DNA of 64,000 nt from Macrothele yani (GCA_039090855.1 CM077027.1:101908424-101972423); one strand, 5' to 3'. Shown: positions 10,511 through 20,853, counted from the first letter of the stretch. Numbers and translations: made by a program. The notes: generated by a model not told the origin, from the sequence alone.

Positions 10511-11105
10511 AGTGCTTAAAAAATGCCCTTTTAGGAAATCGTGTTACTGTTACCCCTTCATTTTTTAAAGTTCCTTTTCTCTGTTCTCAAAGAAACCACC
10601 GGCAGCGGTTTCCGATGTGCACCAAATCCTAATTTGGCTGGGGGAAAAAAAGAAAAAAAAAAGGCACTACTTCCAGTGCAATAAAATTGGATGATTACTA
10701 GTAGGTCGAAGGGGAGCTTGATGTCCGTCCGACAATTGAGAACAGAAGGGGAAAGAAGAGGCATTTAGCATTTGCAGGGGGTCGCATATGTACCAAGTCA
10801 GCTGGCATCCACCAGTGAGGAGTATGCCTGAACAACACATTCATCTTCTTCTTGTTTATGTGCATGCCACCCTCCCTCCCCTCAAGAGACTTCCACTACT
10901 TATGATAAAAAATAAGAAAACTATCTTTGCGAATTTTTCACGAAAGTGACTGAAATTTTTACATTCACTGTAATTGGATTACAGAAGCTCACTTCCAAAA
11001 TTCCAGTTGAATCGGTTTAAAACTTTAAAAGTTAGCATTGGTAATTTTTATTATAGACAAGTATGTGTGCCTCTTTGGACAGAGTGAGCCTCCAGCAGAA
11101 AGGGT

Positions 11106-11119
11106 GTTACCATAGCAAC
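11106..11119. promoter_or_regulatory. Perfect RFX X-box palindrome
   Basis: GTTACCATAGCAAC is an exact match to the palindromic X-box consensus bound by RFX-family factors in animals. It is followed by GGTTGATTGACAG. It lies inside the 3.9-kb element, 1.7 kb upstream of its only ORF. Binding is not shown by sequence alone. Confidence 0.55.
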
Positions 11120-12828
11120 GGTTGATTGACAGCTGGGAGCACTGATCTGAAGCCCTTGGTTGGGAAGAAAGCAAACACCCGTTTATCACTTCCACAGCAC
11201 AAAAGGACTAGGAGAATATTTTCAGAAATCCATTTTTCAGAATTTTGAAAATAACACAGTAAAATTTTTACAGTAGTTAAGATACATCACAATAAAGTTC
11301 TAGTGCAAATTTCGCCAAATTCCGTTAGGAACTTTAGCAGATGCAAAAAAAAAAAAAAAAAAAAACGTTGCATAATCAGATTGAAGAAAAAGAAACAGTA
11401 ATTATAAATTACGGGAAAAGCAAGTGAATTATATTTTTTAGATGCCATGGTTTATTTAAACAGTGATACTTAAATTTTTTTCTGTGATGATATGGACTCT
11501 ATTTGAATTACAAACACGTTTTTATTCAGACGTCTGAGTTACTGTTTTAATAAAAAAATCATCTATAATTAAAAAGTTTTCAATGGATTTAAGCAATATT
11601 CAGCAGATAAACAAACGTATTTTAGTAAATTGCAACATCATGACGTAAATTTGGTAATTTAATTTTGTCGAAAATTGGGGAGCATTTTTTTTTTACAGTT
11701 TCTATTATAGTTAAAGTAAGGAGGAAGGGTGCAACTTGACAGTTCAGTGAGCTGCAGGTGGTGATTTATGGCGATGTGCCAAATGAAAAGAAGCCATTCC
11801 ATCAGGTAATTCCAAAGGTTGTGTTGTGTGGACGCGTCCTCCTGCTGTTTGATCTTAATTGGAATGTTTTTGTGCATGGGGGGGGGAGGGTCGAGAGAAA
11901 TATCCGTTTCAGCTTTACAGCTTCAGCTTTCACGGCTCTTTTTTTTTTTTTTCTTGGTAATAAATAAAAATCATAGTTGCTGCATTCACCATTGATCCAT
12001 GTTTGCATTTCTTGAATATAAACAGCAGACAATCAGAAACATAGTGTTGGGCGGGTCTTGATGATCTTCATTTTGCATATGCTGAATTCAGTTCTGTGGG
12101 AATAAGGAATGACTTATACTGTGAATATATACAAAACTACATATTTTTGAGCTGAAAAAATAGGTCTACTTGTACACAGTAGCTAAAGTGTGAACTCAGA
12201 TGAAGACAATCAGACATACGGACGTCTGATTCCATAAAAAAAAAAATCAACATAGTTTTTTTATTTACACTACAGGTAAAAAAGCAAAAACATGTTTTTA
12301 AACGTTATAAAGGAAAACGGATTTTTGAAACGCATGACTTGATGATCTTAATTTCTGAAAGTTTCTTTTTTCCACATCCTTTTTTTTCAATTACAATACA
12401 CTGTAACAGGATACTGTGTGTTATATCACTTAGAGATATGGCAGATTTTCGGTTGCTGATATCCGCGATCGTAAGCGGTAGTTGCATTGCGATTGTTGAT
12501 GATGACAAGATAAATACTGGAGTGATGTAAAATGTTGCATAAACTAAAAAAATAAAATAAATAAAGCCCTCCCCCCACCCCGAACTTTTATGCGGTCATC
12601 ATAGCTGATCAACCATTTCATTCCATGAACATCAGCACATTTCAATCATTTGAACATTGGGGGTATCTGAAGGAATTCAGCCGTGCTTAAGCGCCCTAGC
12701 GCAACGAAAACATGCTAATTTTGGACAGTTCTATTCCCTTCCCCTCTACCATCCCTAATAATTGAGAGTGCATACATTGAGAGTGTTTCAAATATTCTAT
12801 TTATGAGCTAGTTTTCGCGCTGTTTGTT

Positions 12829-13149
12829 ATGCTTTTATTTTCGAAGAAAGAGAGGGAAAATAAGGAAAAGCAGCTAGAGAAAAAAAGAAAAGCTGAGTTT
12901 GATGACAAAATAAAAGAAAATGATGCAGAAATAAATAGGCTTAAAAAAGATAAAGAAGCCTCCCTAGCAGTAATTCAAGAGGGAACAGGAAGAATGAGAA
13001 AAGCTGTAGAAAAACAAAATACTGTTGAAATAGCAGTTGCCTCTAACTTGATCATACAAGGTTCAGCTGAAATAAAGAAAACTGAAAGTAAATTAGTTGT
13101 GGTGGAAGCAGAAAAAGATAGGCTAATCAGGAAAAGGTTAAAACAATAA
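12829..13149 (+). CDS. Hypothetical coiled-coil protein, maybe a terminal exon
   Basis: A 106-residue open frame, almost wholly charged helix: KKERENKEKQLEKKRKAEFD, then DKIKENDAEINRLKKDKEAS and, after GTGRMRKAVEKQN, a second helical block ending RLIRKRLKQ. Heptad-like spacing of Ile/Leu/Val suggests a coiled coil. The AT-rich flanks and the codon use agree with either a real exon or a transposon accessory gene. Proteins with SANT/Myb-like DNA-binding domains in invertebrates often end in a similar helix, so it could be the last exon of such a gene carried by the surrounding 3.9-kb element. No start can be defended: the ATG at 12829 is only the first Met, and a preceding exon is possible. Function unknown. 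Confidence 0.45.
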   Translation: MLLFSKKERENKEKQLEKKRKAEFDDKIKENDAEINRLKKDKEASLAVIQEGTGRMRKAVEKQNTVEIAVASNLIIQGSAEIKKTESKLVVVEAEKDRLIRKRLKQ

Positions 13150-13424
13150 TATGAAAAAAGTAATTCAGTGAACAATTGTACATAGTTCTTGGTTTTCAAT
13201 TACCTTTTTAGGATATTATAGTTTAATGTGAAACCTGAAAACTTTACTGTGAAAATCGTGAATTGCTTCTGGTTCAACAGCATATTAATGTTCAAAGTGA
13301 AACTTGAATGTGGTAAATATACTTGAATATGATAATAACACGTGAAAAGATAAGAACTGAACATTAGAAGTAAATCATACTTAAACTTTAGACATTAGAC
13401 GTTATGCAAAAAATTTGGGTGTGA

Positions 13425-13976
13425 ACTTCGACCATATATACTAATGGACTGCGCATTGGCAATAGCTGCATCAAAGCCGCCATGGCTCAAACATTGGGCA
13501 CGTCATCATCAGACTCCAAATTTCGTGTACAAATGCTGTTATGATTACTAATTTACGCTGCAGAACTTCAGTGTTTTCGGTGTATTATGTGAATGCACCT
13601 CATATATAATGAAAACTCTTCAGGTAAGTTTACTTATGAGCTATATACATGCATGATCATGTTGTTTACATTTTGTGATTTATAATGTGATGAACATTTG
13701 CGAAGAATTTGGAACATGCATTCCATTTTTTTCTTAAGTTACTATATTTTTATATCAATAGCTGCAAGTTTCTGGTTAAGTAATTGAACTTTATTGACTT
13801 AGGTATTTAATTCGTTTCTTACCCATGAAAAATCATAGAACTTTCTTTACTATATCGGTCAGAGCAACCATAAGCACAGCAGGTGTAACCCATCTTTTTG
13901 ACTGTTGTCATGTGATTTTATGTTGGAGCCAGAAATTTTGTTGTCATGCGCAGTCTATCAGTATATATGGTTGAAG
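13425..13976. mobile_element. MITE-like element with ~31-bp inverted termini
   Basis: The left arm (ACTTCGACCATATATACTAA onward to GGACTGCGCAT, 13425-13455) pairs with 13946-13976 with about four mismatches. The 550-bp interior has no ORF of note. A target duplication is not evident. It lies within the 3.9-kb element. Confidence 0.55.
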
Positions 13977-14017
13977 GGTGTGAAGCAAACTCTTTACAAT
14001 GTATACAAAGTTGTTTT

Positions 14018-14047
14018 ACTAGATGTATACAAATATATACATCTAGT
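14018..14047. repeat. Perfect 12-bp inverted repeat
   Basis: ACTAGATGTATA and its exact reverse complement are separated by 6 bp. It lies about 15 bp from the CCTAAAATT cluster at the right end of the 3.9-kb element, so it may be a subterminal hairpin. Confidence 0.7.
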
Positions 14048-14429
14048 TTTTATTGAAATACACTCCTAAAATTTTCCTAAAATTTTTCTAAAAATTCCTA
14101 AAATTCTTACCTAAAATTTTCCAGAAGTATGCTATGATCCCTGGTAACATTTTTGTGTAAATGTACTTACTTTCTAATGTGATTTTACTACTGGAGTTTA
14201 TGGAGGTGGGATGGTATTTATTGCATTGTGTTCTTATGTGTTGCCGATTTGTTTTGTTTCAGGGAATAAGTTGTCAGTGTTGCTGATTATATGGAAGCTT
14301 GTTACATGGTGAAATATGAAATGGTTAATGTGCATGAAACATGTTTCAAATTGTGCATCAAAATTTTTTATCCCCATTTCACAAAATGGCAAAGTTTGAA
14401 GTCTTGGTTTTGTTGAACCATTACTTGAA

Positions 14430-14660
14430 GCAGGGGTTTAGGTCAATCAGCTTATATCTGATTCGAGAATTTTGCTGCTGAATTCAAGAGAGAGAAAGGT
14501 TTGAGAACACTGTCTGTGGCTGATTTAGATGCCTTGCTCATGGCTGTTAAAGTAAATCCAACAACCAGCACCCACAAATTGTCAGCCAAGACAATTTGTG
14601 GGTGCTGGTTGTTTCCACATCCACCATTGTTGACAACCTGCACAAGCTTGGAAACTTTTG
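14430..14660 (+). pseudogene. Decayed mariner-type N-terminal HTH fragment
   Basis: Reading across frames gives FRSISLYLIRE, LRTLSVADLDALLMAVKVNP, THKLSAK and STSTIVDNLHKLGN: the two helix-turn-helix modules of a mariner-type transposase N-terminus (the second resembles LGVS.STV..HL...GK). Stops and a frame change are present, and no catalytic domain follows. A 50-bp perfect palindrome (14562-14611) sits between the two halves and has replaced or duplicated part of the HTH. Confidence 0.5.
14562..14611. repeat. Perfect 22-bp-arm palindrome with 6-bp loop
   Basis: CAACCAGCACCCACAAATTG plus TC is followed by AGCCAA and then its exact reverse complement. With no mismatch it is either very recent or maintained; it lies inside the decayed mariner fragment. 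Confidence 0.95.
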
Positions 14661-14661
14661 T

Positions 14662-15200
14662 TTATTATAATGGTGTGATTGTTGTGAATTCATAGATGCC
14701 AAACCCTGGAAGTTGTTTTCAGTAATAAACATGTTTTTTCAGTAGTTTTCAATAAGCTAGCTCACACATACAGGCAAATTGAAGTATCTAGAATGGCAAC
14801 AAATTCCAGTCTGTCACAACAATTATTACAGTGAAAAGAAAAGAATAAATACATTAAACAATAATTTGCTAGCAGTAGAATTAGAAATGCTGTTGAAAGG
14901 AAAAATACTTTTAGAAATCTTTCAGATGTTTTCTTCCCCCCCCCCCCACCTCTCACTCACACACACGCACACACACTTTACTGAAGAACTAATCTGTAGG
15001 CAAACTTACCCTGTGATTTTTAGTTTGTATTTCATAGTTTGTATAGCCAGATAGGTTTCAGCATTCATTCATCCTGACGTTTAGGACTAGACTATAATTT
15101 CATCCACCATGTTGAAAGAACTTTCATCCTGAGAACCATCTTTCATTATTTTTAACTTTGAGATATGAATACTTATGAGCACCATGTATCAATTCTGACA
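14662..15200. other. Non-coding with short simple repeats
   Basis: Contains a C-run (14936-14947) followed by a CT/CA-rich microsatellite to about 14976. No gene seen. Confidence 0.5.
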
Positions 15201-15221
15201 GATCGTCTATCTCTTTACTTC

Positions 15222-15545
15222 CGTTTTTGGAAAAACTTTCCCTCCCTTATCAAGCTGAAACGTAAACATTTGTGAGGTAAAGTAATATTTAACAACAATA
15301 TGTGACAGTGGAATGATAGTCTAAATTAACAAAAACAGAGATTACGGGAGAAATGCGCGCTCCATCCAACTTCCATTTGCAGAAATTTTCCCTCCATTTT
15401 TAAACTGAATTACATATATTTATGGAATAAAATGATATTTAACAACAATAGAGAGCAGAAGAAACATTGTGAAACACTGAATTCACAAATTACGGTGACA
15501 TTTTTGCTCCATCCGATTTCCAGTTTTGGAGATTGTTGCCAGGGT
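15222..15545. repeat. Satellite-like ~150-bp tandem units, block 1
   Basis: Two and a bit units with period near 149 bp, each holding a CCGTTTT.GAAA-type word, CCCTCC, AAGCTGAA or AAACTGAA, AATGATATTTAACAACAATA and ATTACGG. The same unit recurs at 19195-19515 and 19925-20100. Confidence 0.7.
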
Positions 15546-16080
15546 CCAATGTTCTTCCAGGCTTTGGGTCAGGGGATGACCTTTTTCATTTAACACTGTT
15601 TTTGCCTTTCTAGCAATAAAATTAGACCCTCCAAATTCAGTTTAATTTTTTTTTAGAGTCCAGCTTTTGGAAAGTGTAGTTAGAAACTGCATTCTAACAC
15701 TTTTGTCTGTAGTAGCATTGAACTTTTCTTTCAATTGATTAATAATTTCATTGTCAATAATTTTTACAGTGTCAGATTCAGTGGTACCTGGATTTAAATG
15801 AAGTACTTTCATTCAAAAAGCTTCCGTCACTTTTTTAATCTTTGCTTCTTGGTATTTTTTTCAATCAAACGTTTTCTTTTAACAGGTATTTCTTTGATAG
15901 CAGTCAGACTTTTGTTCAAAGCATTAATTGCCTCTTTTTTCTCTGGAGTTGACAATGTATTTTGAATTGGTACTTCAGGAACATTCAAATGGTCTGGTGA
16001 TTCTGAGCTGTCTGAATGTGCAAGCCTTCTTGCTCAGTTAAAATCTCTAAGTATTATGACACCCATCACATATATTGTCA
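15545..16080 (-). pseudogene. Unclassified transposase-like protein, N-terminal fragment
   Basis: On the minus strand the reading begins ESPDHLNVPEVPIQNTLSTP and EKKEAINALNKSL, continues with EIPVKRKRLIEKNTKKQRLK, and after frame breaks gives DKSVRMQFLTTLSKSWTLKK and FIARKAKTVLNEKGHPLTQS. The order KS.R.QFLT...SW...KI followed by ..RKAK.L..EKG is the N-terminal DNA-binding-like part that I associate with the same invertebrate family as 2682-3618 and 7867-8183. At least one stop and two frameshifts are present, and the catalytic part is missing. Assignment to the family rests on recall of motif order and is moderate. Confidence 0.5.
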
Positions 16081-16565
16081 CCTTCATGTTAATTGGCATT
16101 ATGTCTCAAAATATTTTCATTTACAGATCTCAATTGTTTCTTATAATAATTATCAGGGGTGGGGAATTCCGGAAAAATCTCACCAGCCAGGGATTTTTGC
16201 CACTAGCCAAGAAGACACGATATAGGCACGTTACAACAACAGTGTACAGGGATGGGATATGACACAAATTTTGAATTTCTGCCCCTATGTAATACAAATA
16301 CATATATACACTATACCAGATTTAAAAAAATCCCCATGAAACCTTTGATTTATAACGGTGATGCATGACACCAATTTATTATTTTATAATTAAATATTTC
16401 ATACCTAATTAATAATGATAATTCAGCTTTGTTTCTTTTCAATTTTTACCTCAATTATTCAGCATCACAAAAAATAAATATATGTCCTTGTACATGCTTT
16501 GTTCCATCCCAAAGTACCACTTATCTAGATAGTCTGCTGGATCAAAATTTTCCAATAATGTCCCA

Positions 16566-18420
16566 TTAATGCGTATATTTAGGAGACTGTTCATACTTCT
16601 GTTGACTAATGAGGTCTTCAAGTGATTTTTGATACTTAAAATTCATCTGGCTGAAGCCTTGTTTGCAGGTTGATGTTGATGCTGGTATTACACAAAGAAG
16701 CGAAAACAACTGGCTTATGTAAAAAAACTTCTCCTTATGTTCAGTAATCTTTAAAAGTAGTTCAACTTTCAAGTTCTGGCTACATATTTTGAAGTCAAAC
16801 CATTCGTCTACCACACTTTTTAGATATCTTTCTCATTGTTTTTATGTTTGATTACTTCTTTAAAATGATGCAAGACAATTTTGATTTCATTGTCTCCAAA
16901 GTCACTTAAATCTTTTCCAGTGGGCGAAATGAATGTGTCAAAAACATATATTGAAGTGATTACAGTGGAATTAATGTCACAAAATCTTTCCAATAAATAT
17001 TTTTTTGCAAAGTCTATCATAGTATTTCTGTCAGATTTGAAGAACTTTCCATTTGCAACATTTGTCAGAAGTACATCTTTGTAAGTTCCTCCATTATAGG
17101 AGGCAAAAAATTGTTCTTCATATTTTCCTCTTTCTTTCTGCAAATTTTCTAATTTCTTTTTGCTTTCAAACTTTGTTGTTGAGTTGACATAAAAGCAAAT
17201 GCCGTTTTTGGAAAACGAGGGACAAGTCAAAGAAAATCTAGGAGAAAACAGAGGGTTGCCAGAAATCGGAAACCTTTTATTTTCTTTACTACGCCTTCTG
17301 CATTTTTGCTACCTTGTTTTTCATTCACTTCATTTCCTAAATGTAACACAACTGGCTGGTAGCCATGAAAAATTGCTCTAAAAACTCCTACTTTAGATGC
17401 CACCCACCTCATATAGTGCAATTCCTGAATTTAAAAAAAAATTTGTGCTAATAAGTTGGCTATTTTTTCCAGGTGCTTGAATTTTTACTGGAATGTTTAT
17501 GAAATTTATAAATTAAAATAAGAATAGAGTAAAACGTTAATAAATACAATACATTCTTCAGAGTATAAAGTATGCTTAACTGCAATCGGTGAGCAACACA
17601 ATGCACAGACAATATATGTGGTAAAAATTCTTTAAATTGGGCACATAAACCTGATACTTCACCAACCACGTTGGCTGTCCCGTCTGTTGCTATACTAATA
17701 ATCCAAGAAGTTTTCTGCAAATCTAAACTAAGAGAAGCAAACTGTTTTTCAATAGCAGAAAAATAGTACTCAGATGTGCTATTTTCTAATTCTAGAAGCC
17801 TAAAAAAACATTCTTCAATTGTACTACTTTTCGAATATCTTGCATACATCATCAATTCCTCTATTGTGACCTTGTCTGTAAGGCATCAAAAATAATGCTA
17901 ATGAACTGGGACTGCTTTAGTTCCTCGACCTTGTCCGTAGAGGCATCTAAAATAATGCTAATGAACTGGGACTGCTTTAGTTCCTTCAGTACCGACTCTG
18001 TTATAACCTCTGATATGCAAGAAATAAATTCCCTGAAAGCATTTCTGTTTGCATACTGGTTTTGTACAACCACCTCTAACTTTCTGGATAACACGATGAG
18101 GGATTCAATGTCAGAAAATGGCTTATTGTTTTTTTGTAATATAGTAGCTCAAATTGAATAATACTTTGAGCTGCTTAAATATTTTTTCATCCATCTTTTT
18201 AATGCATTTGGCCAATGGGATGTAAACAAAAAGCTGTGATGAATTTTCAAAATTATAAACATTTTTTCTATGCTACACAGATTTATCTGTGAAAACTTAC
18301 GTGATGTATCGATTTTCGCATCTGCTTTGCAAGAACATCTTAATAAAAAATCCAGAGGAATTCTTCTATCCATTTCTCCTGAAATTTTCTGTTCTATGGC
18401 TTTTCACAACTTTTCGCATC
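16566..18420 (-). pseudogene. hAT-family transposase, decayed
   Basis: Segments on the minus strand, in order: an N-terminal zinc-finger-like part (IPLDFLLRCSCKADAK, near 18370-18320), KELKQSQFISIILDASTDK (first catalytic Asp), IISIATDGTANVVGEVSGL (second Asp region), LPHILSVHCVAHRLQLS, a lysine-rich insertion region, and at 16566-16814 the C-terminal dimerisation module VIPASTSTCKQGFSQMNFKY. This is the ZNF862/ZBED-like branch of hAT. Several frameshifts and stops split it into five open pieces. A 60-bp in-frame tandem duplication (17881 onward) repeats the first-Asp motif. The gene is oriented against the host exons and lies inside a well-bounded hAT element. Confidence 0.88.
17881..17990. 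repeat. 60-bp tandem duplication across the hAT catalytic Asp motif
   Basis: Unit one fills 17881-17940; the second, about 48 bp long before divergence, starts at 17941. On the minus strand this repeats ELKQSQFISII-DA, so two candidate Asp motifs appear 20 residues apart. Confidence 0.9.
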
Positions 18421-18599
18421 ATTTATATCTTTGAGTAGCACATTTTCAGAACCAGAATCGAGTTGCATCACAGTGCTATGAACCAAAACATGTAGCGTAG
18501 AGGATGAATCACATGACATTGCTACCAGACGAATTACGTTGGAAAAATGTAAGTAAAGTTGATTGTTTGGAATTAGACATATTGAGATCAATTTGCGGA

Positions 18600-19190
18600 A
18601 TATTTTTTTTAAAGGAGTATTTTTACTTCAAAAAATTTAGGGAGTAATTTTCAAAAGTCAGGAATATTTTAGAAAAATTAACAGATGAAATAAAATACTT
18701 ACGAAAATGCTAGGCAATTATGAAAAATCAATCCAGATTTCATAAAAATATTTCACTACTGCTCATTGTATTTAGAATTTGGATCTGTTTTGTTTCTTGT
18801 TTTAGAAATAAACATAATATTCATATTTTAAAACAATAACATTAAATTTATCATGTTTTGGAACAGCAATGTGTTCAAGAAGTGAAAACATTGCATTTTT
18901 GAGATTCTTATAGGCATCTAAAAATATCTAATAAACTTCTCTGCAAGTTCCACAGCCACATTTGTTTTTCTGCAGCTGCACAGCATCCAGTGCTTAAATT
19001 TTCATTTTGCTGATATCTGTGTTCCCCTTCCCATTTCTTTTTAGTCGTTTTTTTTTTTTTTGCCTTTGGATGACAATTTTACCCATCATGAATGCATGAT
19101 GGCTTTCACTATTTTTGATAAAAGATAAATAGTGTAACTTCGAAAATATAAATACTTTTGAACACCATGCGTCAATTTTTACAAATTTTT
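18600..19190. other. Non-coding hAT interior, AT-rich
   Basis: No gene seen. The word GGAATATTTT and similar degenerate words occur at 18593-18680. It includes a T-run at 19048-19061. Confidence 0.45.
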
Positions 19191-19194
19191 CAGC

Positions 19195-19515
19195 TTCGTC
19201 ACTTTCGTTCTTGCACCTTCCCCCCTTATCAAGCTGAAACGCAAATTTTTTTTTTTTTTTTGGGGGGGGGTGGGTATTTAGGAATACAGGATACATGTTC
19301 TGATCATCGTTGGGGGGGGGGGGGGGGATCTTTGCTACGTCCGATTTCCGTTTGCGAAATCCCCCCCCCCCATTTTAAAGTTGAAATGCAAATATTTATG
19401 AAATAAAATGATATTTAACAACAATACTAGGCAGAGGAAACATCATGTGAAAAAAAAAATTACGATTATGGGAGAAATCTTCATTGCGTCTAACTTCCGT
19501 TTTCGAAAGTTTTGA
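19195..19515. repeat. Satellite-like ~150-bp units, block 2, with long homopolymers
   Basis: Two units of the satellite described at 15222 with period about 148 bp, interrupted by T-run/G-run (19244-19270), a G-run of about 17 (19311-19327) and a C-run (19364-19376). Such runs can form G-quadruplex structures and are also prone to sequencing error. Confidence 0.65.
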
Positions 19516-19667
19516 AAGACGAAAGTTTCAGCCGGAAAACATCCTCCACCACTACTAATTGCCCCAAAATTTCTGTTCAGTTGTGCATCGATCTCGAATA
19601 ACCCAAATTATGACGGAAAAGGAGAAATTCCTTGAAGCCGTCTCACTCTCATGCCTAAAGATTACAG

Positions 19668-19899
19668 TAGGCAGCCCCGGTGGCGCAGTGGTCTAAGCGG
19701 TGGCCTCTGATCATTCGTCCGAACGGGGTCTGGGTTCAAATCCCGGTGAGGCATGGATGTTGTGTTTGTCTTACTGCACTGGCTCTCTCCCTTCCCTGGA
19801 ACCAGTGGCCCTAAATTAGGGACGGGTGACTGCTTATAGCCCATTGAGTTGCTCACAGTGGTTGTTAAACCTCCAACCAAAAAAAAAAAAAAAAAAAAA
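19668..19899 (+). mobile_element. tRNA-derived SINE with 11-bp target duplication
   Basis: A box-like TGGCGCAGTGGTCTAAGC and B box GGTTCAAATCC are spaced as in a tRNA gene, followed by a tRNA-unrelated body and a poly(A) tail of over 20 residues. AAAGATTACAG stands on both sides (19657-19667 and 19900-19910), the target-site duplication of LINE-driven retroposition. The perfect duplication and long tail indicate a young insertion, here into the hAT. Confidence 0.93.
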
Positions 19900-19924
19900 A
19901 AAGATTACAGCGAATTTTTTTGCC

Positions 19925-20094
19925 ATCGAATTTCCGTTAAATTTTTCCTCCATTTTCAAACTGAAATACCAATATTTATGGAATAAAATTATATATAACA
20001 ACAATACTGGACAGAGGCAACATCACAGGAAAAGGAAGTTACGATTACGGAAAAATTCTTTATTTCGTTTACTTCCGTTTCTGAAAGTTGAAAT
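19925..20094. repeat. Satellite-like unit, block 3
   Basis: One further ~155-bp unit with the words CATTTTCAAACTGAAATACC, ATAACAACAATACTGGACAG and TTACGATTACGG, followed directly by the 33-bp minisatellite. Confidence 0.6.
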
Positions 20095-20345
20095 ACCGTG
20101 CTGATGCGTATTTTTAAGACTTGGTAAAATTCTTCGATGCATAGTTTTACGCGCCGAGAAAAATTCCCGATGCATATTTTTACACATCGAGAAAAATTCT
20201 TGATGAGTATTTTCACGCAGCGAGAAAAATTTTCGACGCATGCTTTTGCGCATCGAGAAAAAATTCCTGTTGCGTATTTTTACGCATTGGTAAAATTTCG
20301 ATGCGTAAACACACTCTTTGATGCGTACTAGACGCGTAATTACGC
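20095..20345. repeat. 33-bp minisatellite with palindromic units
   Basis: About six diverged copies of a 32-34 bp unit with the form GATGC.TATTTTTACGCATC followed by GAGAAAAATTC. Each unit contains an inverted GATGCGTA/TACGCATC pair. Since the period is mostly 33 bp, long frames stay open on both strands (for example repeated REKF on plus), but these look like a by-product of the repeat. Confidence 0.85.
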
Positions 20346-20853
20346 ATCTTGGCAAACTCTGAATCACACACTGATGTTCAATGATACTGCGATTTTTTAT
20401 GTTGTAAAAGTTCTTTGTCCACCAAAACCTTGTTTTTTATGTTTCCATCGTGCACTCAGCCAAAACGACAGTGAAGACAATTTAGTTGGCGATCCGAGAA
20501 GAGAGCCGTAGGTACCACGTGATCGAACAGGCGGGACGGGGACGTTAGTTCCGCACTTTCGCACGTTCTTTCGTGCAATTGAACATCGGGGTCGGTCTAA
20601 AAACAATAGAATGCTTCTCTGCCTAGCAAGGTATGACTTCAGAGTTCAGGCGTTCGGGTTCTGGATTAGAATATACTTGCCCGTCTTATAAATGAAAAAG
20701 CTTAAAGTGTAAAAGAAAATAATGAAAGCCTACAATATTATTATTTTATATATTTTTAAGAGATCTAAAATCCAGGAAATCCACTTGCCACGCCAGAAAA
20801 TCTACTCGCCAATGGCGAGTGGGCGAGCGTAATTCCCCACCCCTGATAATTAT

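Larger units (their letters stand above)
10227..14143. mobile_element. 3.9-kb DNA element with CAGGGATC ends and 6-bp duplication
   Basis: The left end reads CAGGGATCGCATTCC and the right end is GATCCCTG, so the outermost 8 bp are inverted repeats. GTAACA stands immediately outside both ends (10221-10226 and 14144-14149). Inside each end is a cluster of CCTAAAATT words (10250-10325 and 14062-14120) in the same, not inverted, orientation. CAGGG termini are common in hAT, which normally duplicates 8 bp; a 6-bp duplication leaves the class open. The interior has a coiled-coil ORF (12829-13149), an RFX X-box and a nested MITE, but no recognisable transposase. Confidence 0.65.
16154..20845 (-). 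mobile_element. 4.7-kb hAT transposon with 8-bp target duplication
   Basis: Inverted termini CAGGGGTGGGGAATT (16154-16168) and its reverse complement (20831-20845) are flanked by a perfect 8-bp direct repeat ATAATTAT (16146-16153 and 20846-20853). CAGGGG ends plus an 8-bp duplication are diagnostic of hAT. Subterminal GGCGAGT-like words lie at 20800-20822. The interior has a decayed transposase gene on the minus strand (16566-18420), satellite units, a SINE (19668-19899) and a 33-bp minisatellite (20095-20345). The perfect duplication suggests that this whole composite moved, or was filled, fairly recently. Confidence 0.9.

Noticed and set aside
14936..14976. A CRISPR-like or regular spaced repeat
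   Set aside because: It is only a C-run and CT/CA simple repeats; no spaced repeats exist in the window.
19244..19376. G-quadruplex regulatory region
   Set aside because: Long homopolymers of T, G and C are more likely repeat slippage or assembly noise; no gene nearby would use them.
19668..19750. A functional tRNA gene (A and B boxes)
   Set aside because: The boxes continue into an unrelated body with a poly(A) tail and a target duplication, so it is a tRNA-derived SINE and the cloverleaf 3' half is not a proper acceptor stem.
20023..20367. Long open frames with repeated REKF or FSRCVK words
   Set aside because: They come from a minisatellite with a period of 33 bp, open in several frames on both strands.
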